This document shows, piece by piece, positions 21,141 to 33,201 of a stretch of 64,000 bases of DNA. Made by a program: the position numbers and the translations under genes. Every line of letters begins with the position of its first letter. Position 1 is the first letter of the stretch. Origin of the DNA: Basidiobolus meristosporus CBS 931.73 (lineage: Eukaryota; Basidiobolomycota; Basidiobolomycetes; Basidiobolales; Basidiobolaceae); contig MCFE01000167.1 of assembly GCA_002104905.1 (NCBI GenBank), positions 62,001 to 126,000 of the forward strand. Reading direction: 5' to 3'. The notes below the pieces were generated by a model. That model was not told the DNA's origin, searched no databases, and saw nothing but the letters and a program-made list of their open reading frames with translations.

Positions 21141-21490
21141 TGTTGTAAAAATTCGTATTTTCCACCTAAATATTCACCTAACTTAGTCACTTAGATCATC
21201 ACCTTCAAATCCTAGAGAATACTGACCAAATTCCTTGTCGGGATTTACTTAGAATATTTTCACCAAAATACCAGGTACCCAGAACATGAAAATTCTCAAA
21301 GTTGTCCAAACAGCCCCAAACTTTGCACACATGTTCTTGGGACCTTCCTTAACCTATTCTATGTGTTTGTAATGCCAAGACCATGTAAAAGTATAAATAC
21401 TACTTTTACATTCAATAAATCATTAAGTGAAAACTACATAATCTACTTGTTCTCCAAATCACTTCCAATATCTCCAAGACTCTTACAACA
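21141..21490 (+). repeat. 3' LTR of the intact copia element
   Basis: 350 bp, nearly identical to the 5' LTR. It is followed by the target duplication gtatg and then by the rest of repeat R4. Confidence 0.95.
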
Positions 21491-21715
21491 GTATGCAGGG
21501 TCAGAAAGTGAGAGAATTAGCAGAGAACCAATTAAAGCCACTTATTTATTGTTGTGATGAAAATTTTGACTACATCTTTTGTGAAATCTTGGGTGAAAAT
21601 ATTTCTCAACTGTCTTTGCATGGTGTTCTGATGGGATCAATACCTCTTAGTCACAGGTCTTTAATTTTGTGATGGCATTTTGACAGAATCATCACAATTA
21701 TTTCTCATACAGTGA

Positions 21716-21841
21716 TATTTTGGTGAAATATTGTAAGTAAATCTCAACAATAAATTTGGTCATTATTCACTAAGATTTGTAGGTAATGATCTAGGTGGCT
21801 AAGTTTGATGAATATTTAGGTGGAATGCAAACTGCTACAGC
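21716..21841 (-). repeat. Degraded LTR fragment of the copia family
   Basis: gatattttggtgaaatattg through tatttaggtggaatgcaaac matches the U3 half of the LTR in minus orientation with many changes. It abuts the right end of R4. This is the last recognisable repeat before the genic part of the window. Confidence 0.65.
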
Positions 21842-23348
21842 ATTATCTGACACCTGTTAATTAGGGCATTGACTAGTAAAAAGTATAATAAAGTGATTTT
21901 TCTGTGTATATGTAACTGAAGCTAAGGGGCAGCCTTCTACTACAAATCAATACCCTGCTGCCTGCTACACAATTGAAAGTTTTGCATATTAAAGCGTTTG
22001 ACACCCTCTGGCACTGCATGGCCCCTTTAGCTTAATCCAATGCAACAAGTCTATTGCTTACTACATTTGCAACATACATAAAGTTGATGGTCTGAGATCT
22101 CAAAAAGCTCTTGGTAGAGACTGGGCAACTTTGAATTTCTCTACTATTATTGAGAGCTCCAATGTCCCAGGAAAACTAATTCATCATCAAAAGTGGCAGC
22201 TTTGTAATATAGGAAATGTTCCACGTTGGAACTCCTATACCTGTGAGCCAGGATAATGATGGGTGTTGACTGTAACACATATACTGAGTCTAATGAGCTA
22301 GCATACAATATTTGATATCAAACTAACAAAGATCCAGCTTGCAGTAAAATCTGCTGGTGCCACTGTGCAGTGAAATACAAATATATTCTCCAAGTACCTC
22401 ATATGCTATAGATTAGAGCATCTGACAAGTGACACAGTCTAGCTGAATAATTGCAAATACGCTATTAAAGGTCTCTATTTCCCAATCAGAAATTCTGAAG
22501 TCAAATACAAAAGTGAGTTATATACAAACAAGATTCGCTATGGCAAAGTTGAGCAGTTTATCGGGACCAAAAACTCTTAGGTGACCTGTGTCTCAATAAA
22601 GAATTGGCAGGACATCACTCAGGTCATAGTGGTAGTCAGAAGTACTACTGACCTGCTTATCAAGAAACACAAATGTGATGTAAAGCTAAGGGCGAAATTT
22701 ATCTTATATTAAGATTCTCCATAACTGATAATCCTCTTTATTGATTAAGTAAGATTTACTAAGGTTTGTCAAAGGGACTTCACGTGATAATGTTTTGACC
22801 GATCATTTACCTCAAGACAGCCAACTTACACTATGTAAGTATTGGTATATGAGCGTTGCCGCCAGTTAAGCTTTGGAAGGACGAAGGATCCTAAAACCGG
22901 TCGTTTAAAGGCCCAATAATCGGGAATTTTCGCGAAAGATGATTTCGTTCATATCGAGGGATGGTAGTTAATCCCGAACAGATATTCATCTAACATGAAG
23001 ACGTCTCGAAGGACTTTTGAATTTAATCGGAAAACTTTTTCCCCGCAAATCCTCGATTATTTTAACGCGTCTGCAGTAACAATATCCATCATTACAGTCC
23101 ATAGCTATCTAAACAGCCAGTAGCAGAAATCGGGAAGTTGCTTAGGAGTATGCTTAGCTGAGGCTTCAATCAGGCAACATTAACGATAAATTTGGAGTCA
23201 CTAAATTGAGTGTTCATCTGATCTGACAAATCGCTAGATGAATACTTGTAGTAGTCAAAAAGGCAATATGGTAACGAAAGTATTCCTCATACGTCTACTC
23301 TGTCCACGATCAGCTCCACCCTCCTTTACCACCCAAATTGTGTGAAGA
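21842..23348. other. Intergenic transition from repeat-rich to genic DNA
   Basis: About 1.5 kb with no supportable gene. Base composition shifts from AT-rich repeat DNA to more balanced sequence around 22,750. The last few hundred bases should hold the VPS23 promoter, including a pyrimidine-rich ccaccctcctttacc just upstream. Confidence 0.5.
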
Positions 23349-25041
23349 ATGGACTTAACTGCCACTCAGAATTGGCTACGACAAGTATTAGCATCAGTAA
23401 GAGCTCGGTACACATATACTGTATAATCTCTATTCCTAAATACTTCGCTCTTCAACAGTATGCTCAGCAAGATCGAGTCTCCCGCGATGTGGAGGCTACA
23501 TTAAGGAATTTCCCTACGTTAGCACCCAAGATGGACAGATATAGTAAGTGAATGGTTTTCAGAGCACCCACACTTAAAAGCCTTGCTTAAATCTACTCCT
23601 GAACCTGATGATTTATTCAAAATTGCCAACTGACTCATTTCTTGTTTCATTTTTCGAGTGCAGCCACGGATGATGGCCACACTCAGATAATGCTTTGTCT
23701 TCATGGCACTGTTCCTATATCGTTTAGATCTAGCACTTACCACATTCCAGTTGCAATCTGGTTTCCGGTAAACTACCCATTAAGCCCGCCTATATCGTTT
23801 GTCACGCCTACGTCACAGATGCTTGTTCGACCCAGTAAGTTTGTAGATGTGAGTGGTAAGATTTACCACCCTTACCTAGCATACTGGGATACACGAAATG
23901 AGGTGAGGTTTTTAGTGATGATGCTTCCACAAGCCCTGTTGACCTAAACTTCCCCCGGATGAGCAGAAGAAGAGCACCACCACTGAACTGGTGGCCATTA
24001 TGCAACAAATCTTTAGCATCGAGCCCCCTGTCTACCAGAAACCCGACACAAGTTTACAGCCACAAAACCCCTCATCGAGTCCTTCCACTACGCAGCATCG
24101 GGTGTTGAACCCCATCAATTCCCCAGTCACCAGTGCAGTAAGCTCTGGCACTTCATCTCCTACACTACAGAGTACATCAATTCTTGGCAACCCCGTCCTA
24201 AATCAAGCTAATGGCTTTAGAGCCTATACGCGCTCACCAATCCCAGCAGAGGTGAGACGTTGCATTCGCGTATGAACGGCACTGCAATGGATCGTGATGT
24301 ATTTACCATACCATACTATTAGGCCTCACAATCAGAGCCGTTGCCACCAGCGCTCCCCACGAAACCCGAGAAGGTGATTTCCCTGCGAAATGCAGTGAAT
24401 GAGAAATTGGCCTCAAGGCTGCAGCACTTCAACAAGCAAATGGCCGGAGAGATGGACGCCTTGCTCATGGCAAACAAGGGGCTAAACCAAGGGACCGAAA
24501 TCATCGCGAACGAACGCAAACGTCTGGAGGAGATTGAGGTGAGTCACCTCGCCACCCGTGCCGTGACCCCTACTAAACCATCACCCAACAGGATCAACTT
24601 CGTACCAACATTGCAATCCTGTCGGAAAAGAACAAGGAGCTCACCGACCAGCTGGAGCAGATTCACAACGAACCCGATGTGGATGTGGATACGTTGATAT
24701 GTGGCATCAGCGACGACGATTCCCAGTAAGCAAACTCCCTCTGTCTTGCGACGCTTTTCCCCCATGCTAATGCACGTGAACCTTCAAGGCTCTTTGAACT
24801 TGTGGCTGACGAGAATGCCATCGAAGACGTGATCTACTATTTAGGAAAAGCGCTGAACTCTGAAAGAATCGACCTCGGTACATATATGAAGGCAAGTCCA
24901 ATCACCCCCGAGGCCACACAGGTCCGCAGTCACTAACCAGGCTCTTCACAGCATGTGCGTACAATTGCCAGAGAGCAGTTCATGCGGCGCGCTCTCATAA
25001 AAAAGATCCGTGATACAAAAATCTCCTCACGACACCTTTAA
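23349..25041 (+). CDS. VPS23: ESCRT-I subunit Vps23/Tsg101
   Basis: Sorts ubiquitinated membrane cargo into multivesicular endosomes as the ubiquitin-binding core of ESCRT-I. Eight exons, by my reading: 23,349-23,396; 23,459-23,543; 23,664-23,902; 23,967-24,251; 24,323-24,538; 24,592-24,725; 24,789-24,891; 24,952-25,041, giving 399 residues, close to the usual length near 390. The N-terminal UEV domain (about 1-145) has WFPVNYPLSPP and IYHPYLAYWD; the tyrosine there replaces the E2 catalytic cysteine, as in all UEVs. A Ser/Thr/Pro-rich linker, a coiled coil (about 220-310) and the C-terminal steadiness box (LFELVADENAIEDVIYYLGK ... EQFMRRALIKKI) follow. The last intron uses a GC donor (gcaagt). 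The start is the ATG giving MDLTATQNWL, the normal UEV beginning. Confidence 0.95.
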
Positions 25042-25168
25042 TAGCCTCCGCCTCACCCATCCCACCCCACCCCACCTCTCCCATATCATTCATCATACTA
25101 CGATTACAGAATGATAGCCCAAACCACCTTCCAGAAGCTCATCAAGATTTCAATAGGCCACCGAGTTC

Positions 25169-25174
25169 AATAAA
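25169..25174 (+). terminator. Probable poly(A) signal of VPS23
   Basis: AATAAA lies 128 bases after the VPS23 stop codon, in ttcaataaaacc. It is the only perfect copy close downstream. Confidence 0.5.
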
Positions 25175-28100
25175 ACCTCCTTTTGTTTCCATCGATACCC
25201 AGCACGGTCGATAGCATCCATTGAGGTTTTTCTAAGCCAACGCCGGCAAGTCGAAGCCTTGGTGTAGGAGTTGGTCCAGTCAACAAGCGCTCGATGAAGG
25301 AGCCTTAAGAAATGCAGCGGTGCCCAAGGCCGCTAGGCTCGGGCTTTATCCATGAGCCACGGCAAGTGTTGGGTATACAAATAGTGATATTCTGCATGTG
25401 TGTTTGCTGGGGAGCGGGTGAGAGCAAGAGATTACATCATCTCCGTTGTTAATGAGAATTGGCGTGGGTAAGGCAATAGATGCTCAACCTCGCCCAATTA
25501 AATCCCGTCATCTTATCGTTCAGGCGAACTGCTCAGACTAGATACGCAACGGGTATGCAGCAAGAGATTGAAGCGATCGCAATAGGCCTACCACCATCGT
25601 GGTGGCTGAGAAGATCAACAGTTGGGACAGCATCCAATCGACGACCAGAGTGGAACGATGGAATCGAGGTCCGGTGCTGGGTAGCGTATCGAATCAGCAT
25701 CGATGAAGAGCATTTGTGAACAGCGGCATAGGGATCCACTGCCATGGCCATTGGCCAGAGGAACCCCTCATCCGTGTGCAACGTAGATGTTGTTGGTGAC
25801 ATCCATTGTGGGCCTGTCACATCAAGTATCTTACAGCAACCTCATGATACTTCCTTTTTACCAACAGATGGATCAGTCTCAGCCATACCTCGCATGCCAG
25901 GCTTGGCGGGTAGATTCCCGTTGCACCAGATTCGCGGTCTCCTCTTCCCACCGCAGGATTGATCATCTTTTCCGCATCAAAGCAACCGACCCCACGATAC
26001 CGAAGCATATGGGCTGATTGTTCATCTTTCTAAGCCTATTCGGACTGCGAGTTCCTGGTAACGCGAGTCTGCATGATACAGAACGGATCACTCGGACAAC
26101 CCGTGGCCAGACTGACCATCAGCCAGGTGGAACCGAATGCTACCTGCAATGGCTAAATTTCAGACATGACTCCTTCGCCATCAGACAGAAGCGCTTCCAA
26201 TCTTCGTGGATATAGAAGCGGAAGCTGGATTCGGATTCGGATTTGGATCTCGAGAGGGACCAACTCAATGTGGAATGTGAATCATCCTGAGCACCTTTTG
26301 GATCTCCCGCAAGTAACCTCCGATTGGCTTCACTGGGTATCGTCTCGCCACCCTGCTGTAAACCTGTTTCACTGCCTAATCCATGAGCTTTCCGGACTAG
26401 CGTCGATGCGGGTGGAGTTTTGGCAGCAATCAAGCTGCCCATTTGGAACTCCTCGGCACCACCAGTACTTTCGGCGTTGGGTGAGATACGTTTCAGCGAT
26501 TTTCAACAACCGCCTGCACCAAACAAACCCCTAAATGAATTTTGGATTGGGCGAGTAACATCCCAGCGAGTGGCATAAGAATAGGACTGTCGCGAGCCGT
26601 GGGCCAATGGGAGCGGGCAAGGGATGCATGCATCATGGATTAGTACCCCATCTACTTGAATAAGCAACTTGCCACCGTTGATTGCCCATCGCCTGGATGA
26701 TGGAGCGGTATGAGGTTTACTGTGGGCCAGCTGATGGGCATGTGTCGCCGCTGACCCAGGGATGCTGGTTCCGCGGCGATGACACTATACAGTTGTCATA
26801 TCGTGCCAGACACTGGCCTAGGATCTCGAGGTGCTACGTAGCACCAACTACGAGATTGACGGTGAGCCGCAAGGCTTGCCTTGCGTCGAACCTGCTCCCT
26901 GCAGCTACAGTCCAGAGACTGGCTCTACCAGGACAGGGATTATCGGCCAATGAGCATGCCGGCAGATGAAGGGGGCTTTGATTCATCGCTTTCGTGGGTG
27001 CCAAACATCGCATGCTCTCTGGAATCCACTTGCCATTTTGGACCGCTCGCCTGGCCCTATCAGCGCAAGCGAGTTTGGTGTATGAATGGCTGTTGGAAAG
27101 GTAGCATTCATGTGGACACCCATCGCGGCCAACGTCTCTGTTATCGCAGATGGGCCGGCGAGTGGCTGGAGTCGACCTCAGCTGTTTTGGGTGGTCAGAT
27201 CAGTGAAACCGGCGTGAACAACTGGCACATCGCTGCCATCATCTACCAACTTCGAGTCCGGTAATTCTCCAGCTGGTTGATGATGGACATGATATGGCAT
27301 TGATTACCAGCGTCAAGGGAGTAAGACGTGCTCAGGAAGGTGCTCAATATCATTGGACGAGATCCTTTGACACCAGTGGGCGATCCCACCCCACATGTTG
27401 AGAGCCCCGTGCATTTTTTCACACATATGCCCAGGATCATTCAATCACCGATTTCAGCCAGAGTCCCTTGCCATGAATAGAAAGCCGTCAGGGAAATCAG
27501 GCTAATTGTTGGCCAAGAATAGGCTGACAAATTGCTGCGTGATGTCAACTGGGCGGTGGCCGGATTGAAAGGAGCCAACTTTGGATCCACTCCAGTTTGG
27601 ATCTTTCGCCTCAAGTGGGTTGCCCAAGTGCTCTGTGCGAAAGGTGACTGGTGGAATCTGCAGCCATGATTTGGGATAGATTGCCACGATCGATGAGTAA
27701 TGCGCTACCGTGGCCGGTACTTTACCGCCTTGGTAGCTTGTAAGCGCTATCTATCGATCACACATTTGACAACCAACGTGAGTTGTCAGAATATCGTCAC
27801 CCGGAGACGATTGGTACAGGTCGCGCTTTCAGGATGATGGGATGAGACCCGTGTGATTCGACAGCGTGCCCGCCGGTGCGACACCCACGACGCCGGCCAT
27901 TCACACCTACACCAGACCAATGGAGCGTTGCTCAACCGATCCCCTGGCCCGTCACAGAAGCTGGGCGGGATGCACTCAGCGCACCACCCGCGCAGCGCTC
28001 CGCATATCCATCTATGTGACACCGTTCTACAGGCAAGGTTGCGGCGCATCTGATCAGTCCTACCTCCCCGGCAAAAGAGTGACTGTTTGAGACCACCGGT

Positions 28101-29581
28101 GGTAGATCGCGTAGATTATGGCTTGATGGAAGGCGTATCTCCCAGCGCAATCCGCGACCCCCAGGATTGGATCCAACCAGGCTGGATCCGAACCGAACCC
28201 TATTCGACTCCGGCCTGGTGTTTCGAAAGAGAATATCAGCCAAATCAGGTGAACGGGGACATATCCGGTGGATTGAAAAAGAAAAACGTTTCACGTCCCG
28301 GTAGACGCAATATATTTTCAAGCGCCTTGATTGAATCTCGATCACCGGCGGTGAGAAGATTTTGCAAGAACGTGTCATCCAGCAGAGTGACCAGCTGAAC
28401 CTGGCCACTTCACTGTTCTTGAGCTTAACCGATTTAACTGACACGGGAGTGAGACACCGTGTGAAGCACACCGGGGACGCAAGAGCAATGACAACCACGA
28501 TGCTGAATCACATTCGAGACTGCCCTTGTCTTTTGGAAAGTATAAGCTGGATCTTCGATATGTTATTTCAATCGTTCTATTGAGTTGGATGAAATTGGCA
28601 GCCTACGGGCCAATCGTCTGGCGCGTTCCAACTTGGATTATCTCTGTCCAAACGGATCCAGCCAGTCTAGACGTTCCATTCTTGCAGTCACTTGACAAAA
28701 GAACAATGTGTGCTGATGACGCACCTATTGGGACAACTGGGTTGCCATTTTAGTGCAAGCCGTGATAGGATACCGTTTTGGAGCAGGATGATTGTGGATC
28801 GAGTTACCATTCATCTGTGGGCTCGAACAAAGGGTATGTTTCGAGCGATGGCGAGTTGCGAATCCTTTCGTATGGCGATTCATGTGGAATCGGCAGTCTC
28901 CCAGCAGCACCGCCAGAGGCACGCACCTGTGGTCTTCCGCTTCGTCCGGTTCTTGCTTGCGGATCGCGCGGCCCCGATGGCACTCACCACTGGTCAGCGG
29001 CGTGCATGACTAGAGCTGCAAGGGCTACAGGGCGAGCCAAGTTGGCCAACACCTGTATCTGAGTGGATCCACCCGTTAAGGCGAAGAAAAATCTTGGCTA
29101 AAAATAAGCCGAAACTCGTGATTGAGTGGTTTGATTCGAGGGTGCGTGAACGGGATGGAATTGATTTTGAATTGTTACCCAGTCCCAAAGGCCATAGCTG
29201 AAAATCATCATCAAAACCTAAAAATAAGGCCAAATGGGTTCGATGGGTTCGATTTGGTACGAAACCTCCAATGGTGAGTGACGTTGGATCTTGCATCTGG
29301 GACATCATAAACCTTTATAAGGGCAGCGGCTTCCAGACTGGTGATGGTCACTTCTGCCTTGATAATTCATCAGTCTCCTCCTAGCCTCTTGATAGATCAT
29401 CCCACTTGGCTACCATTTTGTTGTCACACTCCTGGAGCTTGTTCTCTGCTTGTCCACCGTGCTGAATTGTTATACCCGAGGCTTCTCCAACCTGTGGAGA
29501 CTCGCATATACCCACTTTATTTAGCTCGCCATCTGTTCATATAATACCCTGAACGAATACCTTGTCTTAGATATACTTACA
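25175..29581. other. 4.4-kb gene-poor stretch
   Basis: No frame here gives a recognisable domain, and no pair of frames joins convincingly at splice sites. Long-ish frames (for example 26,166-26,534 and 26,881-27,264 on the plus strand, 27,932-28,498 on the minus) have compositions typical of chance frames in moderately GC-rich DNA. The stretch could hold decayed genes. The last 250 bases hold the homeobox promoter, with tttataagggc near 29,316 as a possible TATA-like element. Confidence 0.5.
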
Positions 29582-30893
29582 ATGATCAAAACCGAGGACT
29601 ATTTGGTTGATGATCTCAACATGGAGCCTGAGTCTCCAACCGCCGCGGAGGGCAAAGAGGTTAAACGAAGAAATAGATTGAATCCTCGACAGGTCAATCG
29701 TTTGATGCAGGTATTTGAGCAAACAGCCAAACCCAAGGCGGACATCCGCCACAAGTTGGCAGAGGAGCTTGGGATGCACCCTCGTGCTGTACAGATCTGG
29801 TTCCAGAATAGAAGACAGAAGTTGAAGAAGGAGAGCCTGGAGGCCACCTCTGCGGAATCGAAATTCCCGATTGACCAGGCGAAGTTGACGCTGTGTGACG
29901 CCAAGCAGGTTTATTCTCACCCCCAGGACGCCTATTTTGGCCTTCCGTTCAGCAACTTTCCCCAATTGGTGAAGCCAGGCATTGCCAACGGTCCATCCAG
30001 TGGATTTCAGACTCCTCCAACCAACGTTGCTCTTCTCTCGGGGCTAGGGTTAGTTTCGAATCAGGGATCTATCCACTCCTCAGCTACCCCTTTATCCTTA
30101 TCCCACACCGGTAAAACTGCAGTTTTTCTTTCCTGACACCCACACATAGTCGGCTAATCTTCGGCCAAACTTTCTAGATTACCAAGACACCGTACAACCG
30201 TTGGACAGCGGAGTCCACAACTCCTTGACTTTGCTACAGGGATGCGATTCTCTTCCGGTGCAGCAAGATGTCTCATTCTCAAATCTATTCAACTCGAATG
30301 AATTGGAGTTGATGCTTGATGGGTCGCCCCCCTCCGGTACCTCTATTTCAGCCACATCCAGTGAAGCCAACTGCCCCGACCAGTTGGTCGATATGGGCTC
30401 TACCATCAATAATGGCTCCCCTTTCATGTACGCTGTGTTGGATTCGTTTGGTTTGGATCTGTCCACCCAGATTGGAATGCTACAACGGCAGCAGTCCTTC
30501 CCCCAGAACTACCCGGCCAAACGAAAAGCCTACTCCTGGCAGGATCTATGCCAGATGGTTCCTCCGTCGCAAGAGCTGGATCCTGTGTCCAGCACGCTAA
30601 GTATCAATCGGACGAAACTTCCCAACATCAAGCGGAACGCATCAGACGCAGGCTATAGCCTAAGCCAGTACCCAGTAATTATGCCCAACGGGTTGGATCA
30701 GGGCCAGAGCAGAGCCATGAACGCACGATCACATAGCGACCCGTTTGCTGTGGAATCCTACCGAGAAGCAAAAAGACTAAAGCTGTTCAACGAAAACCGG
30801 GGCAACGGCAACCCTCTTTCTTCGGTCCTAACAATGGACCAAGAAAGCTCCAGCACCGCAGGCGGGCTCAGCAATATGCTTGCCTACCTGTAG
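29582..30893 (+). CDS. Homeodomain transcription factor
   Basis: A DNA-binding regulator acting in the nucleus. Two exons, 29,582-30,110 and 30,178-30,893 (intron of 67 bases), encode 414 residues. The homeodomain is near the N-terminus, about residues 27-85, beginning VKRRNRLNP. Its recognition helix is RAVQIWFQNRRQKLKK, with the invariant W, F, N and R residues present. It is of typical 60-residue (non-TALE) type, most like the fungal Pho2/Yox1-style group, but I cannot assign an orthologue. The remaining 330 residues are Ser/Pro/Asn/Gln-rich and low in motifs, as in activation or repression regions. A nuclear localisation stretch KRR opens the domain. Target genes cannot be read from the sequence. 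Confidence 0.93.
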
Positions 30894-31657
30894 ATGGTTT
30901 TTGAAGGCAGTCCCAGGCTGTGGGTGGTATCGTATTTAAATGTGCTCCTTCTTGTGGAATTTTTTGTTGGCATTTTGCGTATATATATTACTAGTATTGT
31001 TTCCTAAACCCGTACAATATTTAATAATGGTCGCTTGATTGTTTACCACAGTAGCGATGGCAATTCCATCGTACATTTGACCTATCCGTGATAACAACTG
31101 GTACAATTTTGTGTATTTCCTGATCAATGTTAGAACTTCGAACAATCGAAATGATTATTTAACTCTATAAATACTATGTAACAAACACCTCGGTTGCGGT
31201 TTTTTCGTTGCGAGGCGCGGGGAGAGGGAGTAGCGAACGTTCGTAGCCCCATCGTCAACTGCTCTAACCTGTATTGCGGTTGAAACATCTGGTGTAGGGT
31301 ATGATGTAGTAGGGATAAACCTCATCGATAAATAGTCATTGCGGCGAAATACCAACAGGAATGGAGGGTTCTTCACTCTGGGATCTTGCCCATCGTTGCC
31401 AAGTCTGCCATTGCTTTGGTCCGAGTGAAGCGTGTGGACATGCCACGCTATGATAGTAACTAGAGACAAAAATTACTAACTATCGAGAAACATCCCTCCC
31501 TGGGTCTTTCGGTATACTCCTCATACATTGGTGAGTAATGGTTCTGGATCTGGGTGATTAGATGCCAGCACGCTCAATCAGACTAAGCACCGCACAGCTT
31601 CTTGCAGAGATGGTGCACAATCCTGACAACGTCTAAGTTATGTTTATTTGCTCAAGA

Positions 31658-32644
31658 TCACTCTATAATCTCTAGATCACTCTTACGATCCTTCGCATAT
31701 GTATCTTTGTGGCGATCAAAGAGCTCACATAAAGCCTTGATGTATTCATTCTGGAGGTTTGCGATTGCTTCCGGTGTGATCTCCTCCGGCTTGAGCTTTT
31801 TTACGGGGATAGGCTTCCCGATAACACACACTATCGGGTGAGATCTGGGCAAAAGCCAGTAGTACATGACTGGAGCAAAATGGATTCTTTTTTGCAACCA
31901 TTTCTGCGTATTACGCAACCAAGGGATCCGGATTTGTGAATACAGGTCGGTTTCACCAAACACATAGGTGGGGACCAAACTTGCTCCGTTGAGAAGTGCG
32001 AGACGGAACATACCCTTGCGCTTCTTCAACACCAGGCGATGAGTGCCAGGTTCTGAATGTAGGGCTTCAGCTGCACCACCAGGAAGAAGTCCAACTGCCT
32101 TACCAACACCCAGCTCAGGATTCTTGGGATCTCTCTGAGAGAGCAAGTAATTGATACTCTCGGGATTAGCACTAACAAAGCCTCGCCAGAGCAAGTACTC
32201 TCGAAGGAATGGAAGGTTGAGATTTAGATTTAGAGTAACCAAACGCATATCGATGCCGGGGAAAAGTTCGGAAAACCCACAGGCATCACTAGCAAGGCAC
32301 GTCTGGGCCCCGAAGCCCCATACACCGTGAGGATGTGTGGATAAGATGTAGTTTTGATCTGTTGGAAGCTCCACCTCCTTGTGAATCTTGGCAGGGAAGT
32401 GCTCGCCAAAATATCTCTGTATTTTTGAGCCCCGCATCCAAGTGTTCGAACGACCACCGGTAGAGGAAGTCTTCCGGTCAAAGATGAAGATCCACCCGAG
32501 ATAGATCAGATAAAAAGGAAACAAGACCGAGGAGGAGAAACACAGAATGTTAAGCAATATCACCACCAGTAGTAGGCAAGACATAGCAAGCACACTAAGT
32601 CTAATGTACAACTGTGGAGTACTCTTTCTGGGGATGGTTTCCAT
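31658..32644 (-). CDS. DGA1: Diacylglycerol acyltransferase 2 family (DGAT2) enzyme
   Basis: Predicted to make triacylglycerol from acyl-CoA and diacylglycerol at the ER and lipid droplets. A single exon of 328 residues, close to the usual 320-400. One long hydrophobic hairpin (about residues 20-55) anchors it in the membrane. The catalytic HPHG motif is at about 104-107 in STHPHGVWGFG. The family's YFP-like region reads YFGEHFPAKIHK. The lipid-binding block LLPGGAAEALHSEPG and RKGMFRLALLNGASLVPTYVFGE follow in order. The ATG at 32,644 is the first in frame; the open frame upstream lacks an ATG. Monoacylglycerol or wax-ester acyltransferase activity is also found in this family, so substrate choice is inferred. 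The divergent neighbour across 557 bases is the UPF0014 gene. Confidence 0.93.
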   Translation of the reverse strand: METIPRKSTPQLYIRLSVLAMSCLLLVVILLNILCFSSSVLFPFYLIYLGWIFIFDRKTSSTGGRSNTWMRGSKIQRYFGEHFPAKIHKEVELPTDQNYILSTHPHGVWGFGAQTCLASDACGFSELFPGIDMRLVTLNLNLNLPFLREYLLWRGFVSANPESINYLLSQRDPKNPELGVGKAVGLLPGGAAEALHSEPGTHRLVLKKRKGMFRLALLNGASLVPTYVFGETDLYSQIRIPWLRNTQKWLQKRIHFAPVMYYWLLPRSHPIVCVIGKPIPVKKLKPEEITPEAIANLQNEYIKALCELFDRHKDTYAKDRKSDLEIIE

Positions 32645-33201
32645 CTTCGTGACCGCAACTGTGCTCAAACTGAACAACTCAAAGGGAAATTAAAAAACTC
32701 TGCCTCCTATGGCTAGGATATTAACGAAATATGTATGTGTCTAGACTGATTCATGACTAGATATCATCCTATTACGTGATTTAGCAGGCAATGGGTGTCC
32801 AATATCACAATACGTAAACATCCATCCATAGGAAGCGCGTTTGCATCATCAGCGTGAATGGGAAGGAGGATCTGTGCCAATGGCGAAGATAATGCTACTA
32901 CTGCTTCGGCCCACATGGTGCGCAATCAAATACATGTATCGTGCTCGAGATAAAGAAACTGTATAATTCACTTGTATTGATGTTCATTCTATTCACTGAT
33001 CATGTCCCCCCAGTCACCGCTCACAATCGAATTTTATCGATTGAGCTTTTGAACTTGACTTAGGTGTTAATTTTCTGCAAACTAATCTCAACGTCACACA
33101 ATATCTGATAGCCAGGTTGATTAATGAGCCAAAACACGTGATGATTTCGAGAGGATTTCAGAGCTCTAGCTTCTGGAACAGCTCTAATTTATATATTTAT
33201 C
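32645..33201. other. Shared upstream region of DGAT2 and UPF0014 genes
   Basis: 557 bases between divergently transcribed genes. A TATA-like tttatatatttatc lies just before the UPF0014 start. Palindromic caaaacacgtgatg near 33,130 contains a CACGTG E-box that could bind bHLH factors; this is inference only. Confidence 0.4.

Larger units (their letters stand above)
16805..21490 (+). mobile_element. Intact Ty1/copia (Ty5-like) LTR retrotransposon
   Basis: A complete 4,686-bp element: 5' LTR, primer-binding site, a single unbroken gag-pol frame, purine-rich tract and 3' LTR. It is flanked by the perfect 5-bp target duplication gtatg (16,800-16,804 and 21,491-21,495). The two LTRs differ by only one substitution and one single-base indel, so insertion was very recent. 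The domain order protease, integrase, reverse transcriptase, RNase H defines it as copia (Pseudoviridae-type), not gypsy. It inserted into repeat copy R4. All features needed for activity appear present. Confidence 0.97.
15270..21710 (+). mobile_element. Repeat family R, copy R4, split by two insertions
   Basis: R4 follows R3 head to tail. Its parts are 15,270-15,842, 16,575-16,804 and 21,491-21,710. The gaps are filled by the fold-back element (15,843-16,574) and by the intact copia retrotransposon (16,805-21,490). Its frame 15,323-15,610 is the cleanest version of the middle part of the shared R protein, but it is still broken downstream. Confidence 0.7.

Noticed and set aside
25533-26008. 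Possible decayed glycoside hydrolase on the minus strand
   Set aside because: Resemblance rests on a few residues (GFLWPMA); neighbouring motifs of the family could not be found in order.
26682-27264. Overlapping plus-strand frames of 95 and 127 codons
   Set aside because: Codon and residue use look random and no splice pair links them to other coding sequence.
31155-31469. 104-codon minus-strand frame between convergent genes
   Set aside because: No domain, no clear start context, and it lies in 3' flanks of two genes.
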